64,000 bases of DNA from Lysinibacillus sp. B2A1 (GTDB lineage Bacteria; Bacillota; Bacilli; Bacillales_A; Planococcaceae): assembly GCA_002973635.1 (NCBI GenBank), contig CP027224.1:2490501-2554500 (forward strand), in the 5' to 3' direction. The position numbers and the translations under genes are program-made. The notes under the pieces are model-generated. The model saw only the letters and a program-made list of their open reading frames with translations, was not told where the DNA came from and did not search any database. Below, piece after piece: positions 53,679 through 63,265 of the stretch (its first letter is position 1; each line of letters opens with the position of its first letter).

Positions 53679-56264
53679 TTAAAGTCTTGGGTCAACAGGG
53701 TCGCTTTCAAGTGCTAATGTACCTAGCACACATTCATGTATGCGGGCGGTTGATTCGCCTCTGACAAAACGCTCAATCCCTTCTAATCCAAGTGCGAATT
53801 CACGTAATGCATACCTCATTTTTTTACTTGGGGTGCGTTCCTTAAGTTTTACTAAATTTGAAGTCTGTAAATAATCCATGCCATAGATGATGCGCAAATA
53901 CTCTCGCCCACGTACTTTAATTGCTGGCTGAATTAATTTGCCTTTATATGTTGTTAAAAATAGTTCAGGTTTAATTACAACACCTTCATGACCAGCAGCA
54001 GTCATTTCCTCCCACCATGCAATGACCTCCTGTTCAGAGGCTTCATCATGTATAATTTTATAGTCTGTTTCAATAAAGATTGTAGAATCTTTGGCAAACA
54101 ATCGATTCATTTCCATATGCCATGTATGTGGTTTGTGGAAAAACGTTTCAGAGCTATGTGCTAATACATGGAAGGGAGCTATTTGAATAGCTGACGTTTC
54201 TTGAACCTCCCAGCAGTAGTTTTGATAAACTGTTGAAAATTGTTGTGCATTGTTAAGTAAATATTGATAGTCTTGAAGCCATTCTGATACATTGATTTGT
54301 GTTGTATTTTGTAATTTCTCTACAAGCTTCGAACGGTCCATCAGTGCTTGTTCAGCTACATGTGCATATTGCTGATCAATTAGCTGCTGTGCTTTTAAGT
54401 TCCAAGGTAGAATCTCTGCATCGAGCAGAACAAAATTCGTATTAAATTGTTCAAAGTAGTTTTTCCCAAGCAGTTCAGAATGAAGCTGTTGAACAACTTT
54501 ATATTCCATCTCTTTATCAAAAAAGCGTCTGCCTGTTCTAGTAGTCAAAATACCGAGCATTTCCGTATCCATATATTCTTTAGCAACATGTGCATCCTTA
54601 AATAATAAAACTACTGCACGACTCCCCATGTGTTTCTTCTCGGCAATCATTGTTTGCACGCCATGTTTTTTATAATAAGCAAATGCTTCAGCAGGATGCT
54701 CTAAAGTATTGTCAAGAGCAGAAGTTTGCGGGGTAGGGCTCATAGTTGGTGGTATATAAATAAGCTGCTCTAAGGGTACTGTATAGTGAGAAACACTGTC
54801 GATAGCGGCTTTTGCCTGAGCACCACCAATTTGTATTGCGCCCAAGTACGGGGTTTCAACAGCAAATCCCGCTAGAAATGCCGCAATGTTCGGTGGCTCG
54901 AATCGTTTTGCTTTTGCTTCGAGTAAGGGGTTATTTTGAGTACCAGCATAGTTTTTATAGGCATTTACAGACATAATGGTTTGTTCAGGATATCGAAATG
55001 CGGTTAATTGACCACCAAAAACAACACCCTGATCGATATTCAAAGTATGATTCTGTTTAAGAGGATTGATTTTTGGGTCATGCCCCCAAATAATTAGCTG
55101 GGATGTTTGATGCTCAGTAAACCAATCATTACGTATAGGCTTGCCAGAAATACCTAGCTCTTGTACATCTCCATAGCGACAGAAATCTGAAATTCTAGCT
55201 GATTGCTTGCCTATATAACGGTCACGGATTCCTGCATGCGTGACAACAGCGGATGCAAGACCTTTATTCATCAGCACATAATGGGCGGGTGCGGATAGTA
55301 AACATTTTGCTAGTCGAGCTTTTAAGGCTGCTGTTTCCGCCCCTCCATAGTTATTTTCATAATCCATAAATTCTGCTTCTACCAGCTCATCCCCATGATG
55401 CAATGATGCATTACGTCCATCTAACCAACGAGCGATTTTCCAGCCATGATTACTATCGGTCATAAAGGCAAGCCCGCGCTCGATATGACGTTCAAAAAAG
55501 TCCATGGTTTTGATTGATTTTGGCCCTCTACTCATAATATCGCCCACTGAAACAAAGCGTCGGCCTTGTGGGTGAATATAGTAACCCTCCTTATTTACTT
55601 CGTATCCTAGCTTTTCAAGTAATTCAAGTAATTCGTCAAAGCAGCCATGAATATCACCAATAATATCAAGCCCTGCATCTACATTTAGATACAAAGGGGA
55701 CTCTTGTCTAGTTAGCGTTAGCTTCTCTACTTCTTTTACAAAATACGTTTTCAAAAATGACTCTTTTTTTATCAATCGTTTTTCTGATTTCAATAATCGT
55801 GCCTGTTGTTTAATACGTTTATTTCCTCTTGGGTCATTACGCATCGTATCACGTAGTAGTAATTCTTCTAGGGGAACATCCAGTACAATTGCACAAACAG
55901 GAACATGCAGTTTTTTACCAAGTAAAATGTATTGTTGGCGTTCTTCCGATTTTAGGTGAGTTGCATCGACAAAGGTGCATTTATTTAACGTGCATCTTGC
56001 TTCTAAAACGCGCCCCATAACAGCAAATGCTTGCGTTGAGATTGCGAAATATTGTTCATATAAAAGATCTGCTTCTTCCTGTGAATGGCCCTGAAAATTT
56101 ATATAATTCGAATCTGAAACTAGTGTCCGATATGTATCAGAACTAATGATTTCTGAAGGAGAAAGGATGCCTGTATTTACCCAGTGTTGTAAAAGTGTAG
56201 ATTTCCCACTATTAGATGGACCAATTAGCAGAACAATCCCTGTGCTTGGTATGGTAATGTTCAT
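53679..56264 (-). CDS. pnkp: Bacterial polynucleotide kinase-phosphatase Pnkp
   Basis: RNA end-healing enzyme of 861 residues with the full three-part layout: 5'-kinase (P-loop GPSNSGKS at 15-22), metallo-phosphatase from about residue 203 (GDIHGCFDELL, SVGDIMSRGP, then DSNHGWK in place of the usual GNHD-type motif), and a ligase-like adenylyltransferase (EKKHMGSR near 540-547, KxxxGxR nucleotidyl motif). In studied homologues the adenylyltransferase needs Hen1 to seal. ATG at 56264 after AAAGGAG; it overlaps hen1 by four bases. Confidence 0.93.
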   Translation of the reverse strand: MNITIPSTGIVLLIGPSNSGKSTLLQHWVNTGILSPSEIISSDTYRTLVSDSNYINFQGHSQEEADLLYEQYFAISTQAFAVMGRVLEARCTLNKCTFVDATHLKSEERQQYILLGKKLHVPVCAIVLDVPLEELLLRDTMRNDPRGNKRIKQQARLLKSEKRLIKKESFLKTYFVKEVEKLTLTRQESPLYLNVDAGLDIIGDIHGCFDELLELLEKLGYEVNKEGYYIHPQGRRFVSVGDIMSRGPKSIKTMDFFERHIERGLAFMTDSNHGWKIARWLDGRNASLHHGDELVEAEFMDYENNYGGAETAALKARLAKCLLSAPAHYVLMNKGLASAVVTHAGIRDRYIGKQSARISDFCRYGDVQELGISGKPIRNDWFTEHQTSQLIIWGHDPKINPLKQNHTLNIDQGVVFGGQLTAFRYPEQTIMSVNAYKNYAGTQNNPLLEAKAKRFEPPNIAAFLAGFAVETPYLGAIQIGGAQAKAAIDSVSHYTVPLEQLIYIPPTMSPTPQTSALDNTLEHPAEAFAYYKKHGVQTMIAEKKHMGSRAVVLLFKDAHVAKEYMDTEMLGILTTRTGRRFFDKEMEYKVVQQLHSELLGKNYFEQFNTNFVLLDAEILPWNLKAQQLIDQQYAHVAEQALMDRSKLVEKLQNTTQINVSEWLQDYQYLLNNAQQFSTVYQNYCWEVQETSAIQIAPFHVLAHSSETFFHKPHTWHMEMNRLFAKDSTIFIETDYKIIHDEASEQEVIAWWEEMTAAGHEGVVIKPELFLTTYKGKLIQPAIKVRGREYLRIIYGMDYLQTSNLVKLKERTPSKKMRYALREFALGLEGIERFVRGESTARIHECVLGTLALESDPVDPRL

Positions 56265-57556
56265 ATAATCATCTCCTTTTTCCTGAAAATACACATTTGT
56301 GTAGGTTGTCCATATAGCTCGTGCTGATCACCAATGCCTGTAAATGAAAGCTCATATTGTCCATGAGTATTCATCGCATGACACCATTTTTGGAATTGAT
56401 CTCGAGTCCATTCAAATCGGTGGTCATTATGACGCATAACATCCAGTTCATAAACTTTGTTATATTCTGCATTTGGGGTTGTTAGAATTAACGTTTGAGG
56501 ACTGTAATGAGTTAGCAATAATGTCATAATCTTAGGAAGACGTTCCTCATCAATATGTTCAATGACTTCACATAATACGATGACATCCTTATACTGTAAA
56601 CGTGCATCATAATAGAATAAAGAACCCCATGTAGGTGTAGGAGATACATACACTCCCTCTAGCCCTTCAAAACGCTTGAGCGCTTTTTTCATAGCTATTT
56701 CACTTGGCTCAACAGCAAGCAGCTCTTCAACGCCTTTCACATAGGCGAGTAAACTTGAAAGCTTGCCCTCACCAGAGCCTAAATCCACAATAGTCGATTT
56801 TCGTGGCAGTTGTTTAATCGTTTCCACTATTTTTTCATAACGTAATGTATTTAGAGAATTAGTAGAAGGTTTTGCGGTTGTGCTCTTATTATATAGATGT
56901 GAGAAGCGAAGCGCTTTTTTATAAATAATTTCTTGCATAGGATGTGTAGGTAACCAGCCCTCTCCATAGCGATTAAGCTTATCTACCTCTAATTGGTCAA
57001 TAAAATAGTGCTTGTAATCATCTAACACTGGGATGAGCACAAAAAGATGCTGCAGTGCTTGCTGAAGCGTGATGTCCGCTGATAATTTTAGAAAACGTGC
57101 ACGTTGCTGATGATGTATAGCTTCAATGCTGACTGTATATCCTAGAGGCTCAAATAAACCCTTTATCTCCTCATTTGTCATTGTGGATGCAATGGGTCCC
57201 ACTTCAAATTCAAATGCAAATGAATGTAAGACCCATTCCGAATACTCCTCTTTTGGCTTACCATTTAATGCTGTACCTAAAGCAGAGCGGATAAGGGATA
57301 AAAAAATACTGCTTGCGGCGAACTCACGATCATTAATATAGTGTGTTATATCAAGTGCATTGTCATTTTGGACAAGTGCAAGCGGATTTGGTGTAACAAA
57401 GATTGTCACAGATAGATTTGTTTCAGTGAGCTCATGATAGACAAGTCGAACTAAATGCTCCTTGACTCTTCGTTCGTATAGATTATTAGGATTTTTTGAA
57501 AGTAAATAGGAGATAGCTTTCACATTTTCTCCCTTTGCCCGTATTGTTAGTTGCAT
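56261..57556 (-). CDS. hen1: Bacterial Hen1 RNA 3'-terminal ribose 2'-O-methyltransferase
   Basis: 431 residues. The N-terminal half activates Pnkp sealing in homologues. The C-terminal half is the methyltransferase: VDLGSGEGK near 259, VEPSEIAMKKA, and the Mn2+ site CEVIEHIDEERL with HNDHRFEWTRDQF. Methylation protects the repaired junction from repeat ribotoxin cleavage. ATG at 57556 with GGAGG six bases upstream; the ATG at 57562 touches that site. It is first gene of the hen1-pnkp operon. Confidence 0.93.
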   Translation of the reverse strand: MQLTIRAKGENVKAISYLLSKNPNNLYERRVKEHLVRLVYHELTETNLSVTIFVTPNPLALVQNDNALDITHYINDREFAASSIFLSLIRSALGTALNGKPKEEYSEWVLHSFAFEFEVGPIASTMTNEEIKGLFEPLGYTVSIEAIHHQQRARFLKLSADITLQQALQHLFVLIPVLDDYKHYFIDQLEVDKLNRYGEGWLPTHPMQEIIYKKALRFSHLYNKSTTAKPSTNSLNTLRYEKIVETIKQLPRKSTIVDLGSGEGKLSSLLAYVKGVEELLAVEPSEIAMKKALKRFEGLEGVYVSPTPTWGSLFYYDARLQYKDVIVLCEVIEHIDEERLPKIMTLLLTHYSPQTLILTTPNAEYNKVYELDVMRHNDHRFEWTRDQFQKWCHAMNTHGQYELSFTGIGDQHELYGQPTQMCIFRKKEMII

Positions 57557-57772
57557 TGTCATCCTCCATTTCAGTACGCAAAGGTTTGATGTGTCTCTTT
57601 AAAAGCATAACATAATTTTGCATAATAATGTCAGAGTCATATAAGGTTCCGATTCAGTCAATCAAAAAGATATATCATTTTATTGTTGAACTATCTTTTC
57701 AATACAAGGATGATATTGTAAGATGAAATAGACTCCGTATGATTACCTTTTGCAAAAGAAAGGATGTAGAGA

Positions 57773-58420
57773 ATGCTCCAATCTTTATGGCAAAAGTATA
57801 AAAAGAGTATGCTGCTCCCCGCCATACTTGTAATCAGTGGACTTTGTTACTTCTTTTTTTCGAGTTCCGACTCTTCATCTCCCCAGAAAGAGCTCGTCGA
57901 AACAATCCAACCAATTGAACAGATTGAACAAGATGAACCTGCTAAAGAAGCGGTCATACAGCAGGTATTTGTGGATATAAAGGGTGCTGTTATGTATCCA
58001 GGTGTGTATGAGTTACAAGTCGACCAACGTATTATGGATGTAGTGCAGCTGGCAGGTGGCTATACGCAGGAAGCTGATCCCCAACTTATTAACCATGCCC
58101 AGAAAGTTCAGGACGAAATGGTCATTTATATCCCTGTTAAGGGTGAAAAGCTAGATGAAATCACGGCTTCCATTCTGTTGATGTCTACTAGTGGAATATC
58201 ATCCAGTGAAAGTAATCAAAAAAATCAAAAGGTCAATTTAAACAAAGCAGATGAGGCAGCCCTGTCAACTTTATCAGGGATTGGTCCGTCTAAAGCACAA
58301 AGTATTATCTCCTATCGTGAGGAGAATGGTAGCTTTACAACCATTGAGGATTTAAAAAAAGTAAGTGGAATTGGTGAAAAAACCTTTGAGAAGCTGAAGG
58401 ATTCTATTACAGTAAAGTAA
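57773..58420 (+). CDS. comEA: Competence DNA receptor ComEA
   Basis: Membrane-anchored double-stranded DNA receptor for transformation, 215 residues. One N-terminal membrane helix (about 14-30), an acidic linker, an SLBB domain (VFVDIKGAVMYPGVYEL, VQLAGGYTQEADPQLIN) and C-terminal tandem HhH (VNLNKADEAALSTLSGIGPS, LKKVSGIGEKTFEKLK) that binds DNA. The ATG at 57773 follows AAAGGATG. No clear K-box was found upstream. comER, usual upstream neighbour, is absent. Confidence 0.95.
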   Translation: MLQSLWQKYKKSMLLPAILVISGLCYFFFSSSDSSSPQKELVETIQPIEQIEQDEPAKEAVIQQVFVDIKGAVMYPGVYELQVDQRIMDVVQLAGGYTQEADPQLINHAQKVQDEMVIYIPVKGEKLDEITASILLMSTSGISSSESNQKNQKVNLNKADEAALSTLSGIGPSKAQSIISYREENGSFTTIEDLKKVSGIGEKTFEKLKDSITVK

Positions 58421-58543
58421 TAGCTACAAATTTTGTCATATTGACGACTCTTTTCAAAAAGGGCTACACTATAGTAGAAAAGTGATATGATAAAAAGTCA
58501 AATTTTAAAGTGATTAACATTAAATTATTTTGGAGGTAGTCAT

Positions 58544-59113
58544 ATGGAGCGAATTACTTGGGATCAATTTTTTATGGCACAAAGCCATCTTCTTGCGTTA
58601 CGTAGTACATGTACAAGACTAGCCGTTGGCGCAACTGTTGTGAGGGATAAACGAATTATTGCTGGAGGCTATAATGGCTCAATTACAGGTGATGAGCATT
58701 GTATTGAAAAGGGGTGCTACGTTGTAGACAATCATTGTGTACGTACGGTACATGCTGAGATGAATGCACTTCTACAATGTGCTAAATATGGTACGCCTAC
58801 GAAGGGTGCAGACCTATATGTGACTCATTTTCCATGTCTCCCATGCACAAAATCTATAATTCAAGCGGGTATTGAGCGTGTGTATTATGCGACGGATTAT
58901 AAAAATAACCCGTATGCACAGGAGTTATTTGAGAAAGCAGGTGTGGAGGTCGTTCACGTACCTTTTGATGAGCGCAAAATTGATTTTTTAAGCGACGAAA
59001 AATTAGCCTTGTACATAGACATGCTAAATGAGCTTCGTGAGAGTGGAATGCCTGCTGAGAAATTGCGCCCATATGAACAGAAGGTGAGTGCATTATTTGG
59101 CAAAAATCTTTAA
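58544..59113 (+). CDS. comEB: dCMP deaminase-like ComEB
   Basis: Zinc deaminase of 189 residues. Zinc-binding HAEMNALLQC and PCLPCTKSI are complete. It probably makes dUMP from dCMP; it is part of the comE operon but not needed for DNA uptake in B. subtilis. The ATG at 58544 follows GGAGGTAG. comEC coding sequence seems to begin right at its 3' end. Confidence 0.93.
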   Translation: MERITWDQFFMAQSHLLALRSTCTRLAVGATVVRDKRIIAGGYNGSITGDEHCIEKGCYVVDNHCVRTVHAEMNALLQCAKYGTPTKGADLYVTHFPCLPCTKSIIQAGIERVYYATDYKNNPYAQELFEKAGVEVVHVPFDERKIDFLSDEKLALYIDMLNELRESGMPAEKLRPYEQKVSALFGKNL

Positions 59114-59184
59114 AGCATAAATGGATTCACGTAGCATTAGCTGTACTTGTAGCCTCCATAGCAGCACACAAGTCAGCTTGGCTA

Positions 59185-61401
59185 TTGTCCATTCTCCTAC
59201 TTATTGTCGTTTGGCTTTACTTGAAAGGTGAACCGCATTTTACCTCAGCTCTGGTAATCGGCATGGGACTGCTTAGCTATCTCTTCCTTGCTACATTTCA
59301 ACTGACGAAACCCTCCCCGCTGCCGTCAACATTTCAAATTACTTGGACAAGTGAATATAAAATAAATGGTCAAAACCTTCGAGGCTTTGCAAAAACCAAG
59401 ACAGGTGACAAACTGTATGTAGTGTATACTTTTTCTTCAGAGCAGGAGAAATCTTATTATGAAAAAACCTCATTAACAGGCTACATCTACCTTGTACAGG
59501 GCGAATTAGGTACACCCCTTCCACCAGCACATCAATATGCATTTTCGATGGAGAAATACCTACAAAGCAAAGGCGCAATTGGAATAGTTGAGATTTCAGA
59601 CTGGACGTTTGTAGGAGAGAAAAAATCTATTCAGTCTTTTCTTGCAAAGCAGAGACACACAATAAAAAAACATATTGAGAGAACGTTTCCACAATCGCTC
59701 GTTGCAGAGGCCCAGGCACTTCTAATTGGTTTACAGGATCAAGTAGATAACGAGCTTCAACGAGCCTATCAAAAGCTTGGTATTACACATCTCTTTGCGA
59801 TTTCTGGACTACATGTGGCTCTTGTATCATGGTTGTTTTTTGAAGGTCTCTTACGGATAGGGGTACGAAGGGAAATAGCGACTATAGTGCTTGTCATTAT
59901 TTTACCTATATACGGGGTATTAGCAGGTGGGGCGCCCTCTGTTTGGCGTGCAGTATCTGTCGTGGAGCTAATTTTACTAATGCGTCATGCTAAGTTGCAG
60001 CTACCTATCGATGATGCGCTTGCTTTAAGTTTTATAGGCTTTGTCCTCCTTGAGCCGGGTGTTATTTTTCAAATTGGCTTTCAATTATCCTATTTAGCTG
60101 CTAGTAGTCTTATTTATTCTGGTACCATCCTTAGGCAATCAACGACTACGCTGATTCAATCCTTTCTCATTACGCTTGTTTGTCAGCTACTGGTTTATCC
60201 ATTATTACTACATCATTTTTATGAAATATCTATTTCTTCATTTATTGCAAACATTATTTTCGTTCCACTATTTTCTTTTATTATTTTACCCATTAATATT
60301 CTCCTACTTGTACTAACATTTATATCCTTACCTGTCGCAAAACTTTTCTTTGCAATCTATGAGCCACTTCGAGTTTGGCTTACAGAGTTTATCCTTTATA
60401 GCCAGCAGTGGCCTTTTCAATTATGGTCACCAGGAAAGCCGTCTTTTTGGCTAAGTTGTGTGGCATTGGGTAGTGTAATAGTGGGCTTATATTTTTTAGA
60501 GAAGAAACAATATAGTAAATTTGCAGCTGTGCTTCTGTTACCTGCAATTGCTATTCATCTGTCTCCAATGATGTTTAACGAAACCAAGCTTACATTTTTA
60601 AACGTTGGACAAGGGGATTGTACAGTAATTGAATTACCGTTTAGAAGGGCTGTCTATGTCATTGATTCAGGAGGATTACTGCGCTTCGAGCAGGAATCAT
60701 GGAAGAGAGCAGATAATCCGTTTGAAGTCGGGAGGCAGATTGTTGTACCGTTTTTAAAAGGAAAAGGGATTCGAGATATAGATATTTTTATCGTTACCCA
60801 TGCAGATGCGGATCATGTAGAGGGGGCTGAGGAGGTTTTACAGGAAATTAATATGCAGGAAATTCATGTTACTCCTGGTTCACTTGCTAAGCCTGTGATG
60901 TATGATTTATTAAACGAAGCTAAAAAACGAAAAATTCCAGTAAAAGAAAAAATGCAAGGGACAGCTTGGCAAGCGGGGAATACTAGCTTCCACTATCTCT
61001 GGCCACGCGATACTCACTATGAGGGAAATGATGATTCAATTGTTCTGTTCATGCAACAGGGAAGCTTTCGTGCACTGTTAACGGGTGATTTAGAGGAGTC
61101 TGGTGAACATCAACTAATTAATCTATATAAAAGCCAATTAGCGAATATAACGTTACTAAAAGCCGGACATCATGGTAGTAAAACATCCAGTATAGAACAG
61201 TTTGTGGAGCTACTGCGACCTGAAATCACTATTTTTAGTGCAGGCCTTCACAATCGATATGGACATCCACATGATGTAGTAATGGAGCGATTTTTCAGCC
61301 GAAATCTCCCTACATTGATTACTGGTATAGATGGTACGATTGAAGTGCGCATTCATGGAAGTATATGGTCAGTGCAAAAGGAAAAAGACCTTGTCCAATG
61401 A
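59185..61401 (+). CDS. comEC: Competence DNA channel ComEC
   Basis: Polytopic membrane protein that passes single-stranded DNA, at least 738 residues. DUF4131-type N-terminal part, competence domain (LGITHLFAISGLHVAL) with many helices, and a C-terminal metallo-beta-lactamase domain (FLNVGQGDCTVIE, VTHADADHVEGAEE, KAGHHGSKTSS). The TTG at 59185 is the first standard start codon but has no ribosome site. The frame upstream reads KHKWIHVALAVLVASIAAHK, a natural ComEC beginning, so the true start probably lies around 59092-59113 with an unusual codon, or a base is wrong there. Confidence 0.92.
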   Translation: MSILLLIVVWLYLKGEPHFTSALVIGMGLLSYLFLATFQLTKPSPLPSTFQITWTSEYKINGQNLRGFAKTKTGDKLYVVYTFSSEQEKSYYEKTSLTGYIYLVQGELGTPLPPAHQYAFSMEKYLQSKGAIGIVEISDWTFVGEKKSIQSFLAKQRHTIKKHIERTFPQSLVAEAQALLIGLQDQVDNELQRAYQKLGITHLFAISGLHVALVSWLFFEGLLRIGVRREIATIVLVIILPIYGVLAGGAPSVWRAVSVVELILLMRHAKLQLPIDDALALSFIGFVLLEPGVIFQIGFQLSYLAASSLIYSGTILRQSTTTLIQSFLITLVCQLLVYPLLLHHFYEISISSFIANIIFVPLFSFIILPINILLLVLTFISLPVAKLFFAIYEPLRVWLTEFILYSQQWPFQLWSPGKPSFWLSCVALGSVIVGLYFLEKKQYSKFAAVLLLPAIAIHLSPMMFNETKLTFLNVGQGDCTVIELPFRRAVYVIDSGGLLRFEQESWKRADNPFEVGRQIVVPFLKGKGIRDIDIFIVTHADADHVEGAEEVLQEINMQEIHVTPGSLAKPVMYDLLNEAKKRKIPVKEKMQGTAWQAGNTSFHYLWPRDTHYEGNDDSIVLFMQQGSFRALLTGDLEESGEHQLINLYKSQLANITLLKAGHHGSKTSSIEQFVELLRPEITIFSAGLHNRYGHPHDVVMERFFSRNLPTLITGIDGTIEVRIHGSIWSVQKEKDLVQ

Positions 61402-61418
61402 GCAGGGTCTTTTTCCTT
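61378..61418. terminator. Bidirectional terminator between comEC and yqzM
   Basis: AAGGAAAAAGACC pairs exactly with GGTCTTTTTCCTT; the comEC stop lies in the loop. Confidence 0.85.
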
Positions 61419-61434
61419 CGTACATTATGTTCGA

Positions 61435-61572
61435 TTATTTAGATACGAATTCTACTACAGTTGCGATGATAAACATTAGTGTAAACACTCCAAATGATAC
61501 ACCGAAACCAACGCCAGAATCGATTGCATCATTGCGGCGACATTGTATGTTTTTTCCTTCAAATGGATTCAT
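61435..61572 (-). CDS. yqzM: Small membrane protein YqzM
   Basis: 45-residue protein beginning MNPFEGKNIQCRRNDAIDS, then one membrane helix (about 21-41, glycine- and phenylalanine-rich). GGAGGG six bases before ATG supports the start. A small gene of this kind (yqzM) lies between comEC and holA on the opposite strand in Bacillus; function is unknown. An overlapping plus-strand frame is judged a shadow. Confidence 0.85.
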   Translation of the reverse strand: MNPFEGKNIQCRRNDAIDSGVGFGVSFGVFTLMFIIATVVEFVSK

Positions 61573-61737
61573 TGTTATCCCTCCAATTCTGTTATTTATT
61601 ATAAGACATCATTTTCATAAAAGCTATATCGAAAAGGATAATTCACGCTATGGCAAGGAATCGACACAATTCAGTCAAAGTCACATAGGGAAAATAAATG
61701 ATGTATACTAATAGTATTGCTAGATGGAGGGAAAAGT

Positions 61738-62748
61738 ATGATTTCAACGGTTTGGAACAATATCAAAAAAGCACAGCTCTCACCTGTTTATTTACTTGTT
61801 GGTGAAGAAAACTATTTTATAGATGAAACGGTTAAACGAATAAAAGAGGCAATGGGGTCAGAAGAAGAGCTAGAATTGTCTACATTTGATTTAGAGGAAG
61901 TGCCAGTCGATGCTGTGATGGATGAAGCGGACACCATTCCTTTTTTCTCTGAGCGTAAGCTTATTATAGCCAAAAATGCCTCTTTTTTAAAGGCGACTGA
62001 AAAAGGGAAGGAAAAAATCGACCATGACGTTAAGCGATTAGAGGCATGGCTGGCGAATCCCTCTGATTTTTCGATAACTGTATTTATCGCACCCTATGAA
62101 AAATTAGACGAACGTAAAAAAGTAACAAAAATGATGAAGGAACATGCACTATTAGTACAAGCTGAGACACCAAAAGAACAGGATTTAGCCGTATGGATTC
62201 AAAGTGTTGTTAAAGCAGAGGGCAATAGTATTACACAGAATGCTATTGAGCAGCTTGTAGCGATGGTTGGACCAAATATGCTACAGCTGCAAATGGAAAT
62301 CGAGAAGCTAAGTCTATATTTAGGTGATGGTGGGGAGATTACAACTTCGTTAGTCGAGGATTTAGTTGCTAAAACATTAGAGCAGGATGCCTTTAAAATG
62401 TTAAATGCTTATTTTGCAAATGACTCTGTCGCGGCATTGACTATTTACCATGATTTATTGCGTCAAAAGCAAGAGCCTATCATGCTTGTCGGATTGCTTG
62501 CATCAAATGTACGTACGATGTCCAATGTATTTTATTTATTGAAAAAAGGCTACCATCCGCAGCAAATTGCAAAAAATTTAAAGATACATCCATATCGTGT
62601 TAAGTTAATGGTTGAGCAGCGTAATCGTCCATCGGAGGAGAGCCTATTGAAAGCGTTGTATCAATTAGCAGAAGTAGATTTACAGTTAAAGTCGACTGGT
62701 GGAAATCGTGAGCGTTATTTGGAACTTTTCTTATTGCGTCAACTCTAA
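61738..62748 (+). CDS. holA: DNA polymerase III delta subunit HolA (YqeN)
   Basis: Clamp-loader delta subunit that opens the beta clamp, 336 residues. PVYLLVGEENYFIDETVKRI opens the AAA-like domain; LSTFDLEEVPVDAVMDEADT and PFFSERKLIIAKN follow, with a C-terminal helical collar (KNLKIHPYRVKLM). No functional Walker A, normal for delta. The ATG at 61738 follows TGGAGGGA, favoured over an upstream TTG. Confidence 0.94.
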   Translation: MISTVWNNIKKAQLSPVYLLVGEENYFIDETVKRIKEAMGSEEELELSTFDLEEVPVDAVMDEADTIPFFSERKLIIAKNASFLKATEKGKEKIDHDVKRLEAWLANPSDFSITVFIAPYEKLDERKKVTKMMKEHALLVQAETPKEQDLAVWIQSVVKAEGNSITQNAIEQLVAMVGPNMLQLQMEIEKLSLYLGDGGEITTSLVEDLVAKTLEQDAFKMLNAYFANDSVAALTIYHDLLRQKQEPIMLVGLLASNVRTMSNVFYLLKKGYHPQQIAKNLKIHPYRVKLMVEQRNRPSEESLLKALYQLAEVDLQLKSTGGNRERYLELFLLRQL

Positions 62749-62758
62749 TATATATTAG

Positions 62759-62796
62759 AAGAGCTGTCCAGCATTATATTGGACAGCTCTTATTTG
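62759..62796 (+). terminator. Terminator after holA
   Basis: AAGAGCTGTCCA pairs exactly with TGGACAGCTCTT, followed by ATTTGTCTTT. Confidence 0.8.
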
Positions 62797-62802
62797 TCTT
62801 TA

Positions 62803-62843
62803 CAAATAAAAAAGACCAGCTACTCTTATCGAGTATACTGATC
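62803..62843 (-). terminator. Terminator after rpsT
   Basis: On the minus strand GATCAGTATACTC pairs with GAGTAGCTGGTC (one mismatch and one bulge), followed by TTTTTTATTT. Confidence 0.75.
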
Positions 62844-62853
62844 CTTTAAACAA

Positions 62854-63102
62854 TTACGCTTTTTTAGCAAGGCGAGACTTTTTACGAGCCGCCGCGTTTT
62901 TGTGGATAAGTCCTTTTGAAGCTGCTTTATCTAAAGATTTGTAAGCTGCTTGTAAAAGTTCTTGTGCGTTTTCAGCATTAGCAGCAACAGCGTTTTCAGC
63001 TTTTTTCACTGTAGTACGCATTGCAGATTTAGCTTGAGAGTTAGCAACGTTAGCTTTTGCGTTAACTTTTACGCGTTTAATTGCAGATTTAATGTTTGGC
63101 AT
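62854..63102 (-). CDS. rpsT: 30S ribosomal protein S20 (bS20)
   Basis: Basic ribosomal protein of 82 residues, binding 16S r[23 protein letters not shown] at the start and a lysine-rich helical end ([16 protein letters not shown]). The ATG at 63102 with AGGAGGTGA eight bases upstream is the true start; an upstream extension is not. It is divergent from gpr, the usual order in Bacillus. Confidence 0.97.
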   Translation of the reverse strand: MPNIKSAIKRVKVNAKANVANSQAKSAMRTTVKKAENAVAANAENAQELLQAAYKSLDKAASKGLIHKNAAARKKSRLAKKA

Positions 63103-63217
63103 ATCTTTCACCTCCTAAATTAGGTACGAGATGATATCTTCTCATTGATTTCTTGTGTCAATACAACAAAAATCATTTTAACAAACGCTTGACCAAATTG
63201 CAATAGATTTATGCAAA

Positions 63218-63247
63218 GAATATTTACTTGACAGTTTGAACAAACTA
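63218..63247 (+). promoter_or_regulatory. Candidate sigma-G promoter of gpr
   Basis: GAATA (63218-63222), an 18-base spacer, and CAAACTA (63241-63247) match the forespore sigma-G consensus (GMATR, 18, CATnmTA) with one mismatch. Forespore expression is expected for gpr. Confidence 0.55.
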
Positions 63248-63265
63248 CAGATTGAGGTGAACTGT

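Noticed and set aside
57560..57772. ComK box upstream of comEA
   Set aside because: AT-rich stretches exist but no pair of AAAA-N5-TTTT boxes at proper spacing was found.
61331..61711. 126-residue plus-strand frame after comEC
   Set aside because: It overlaps the end of comEC and lies antisense to yqzM, which has a strong ribosome site and a membrane helix.
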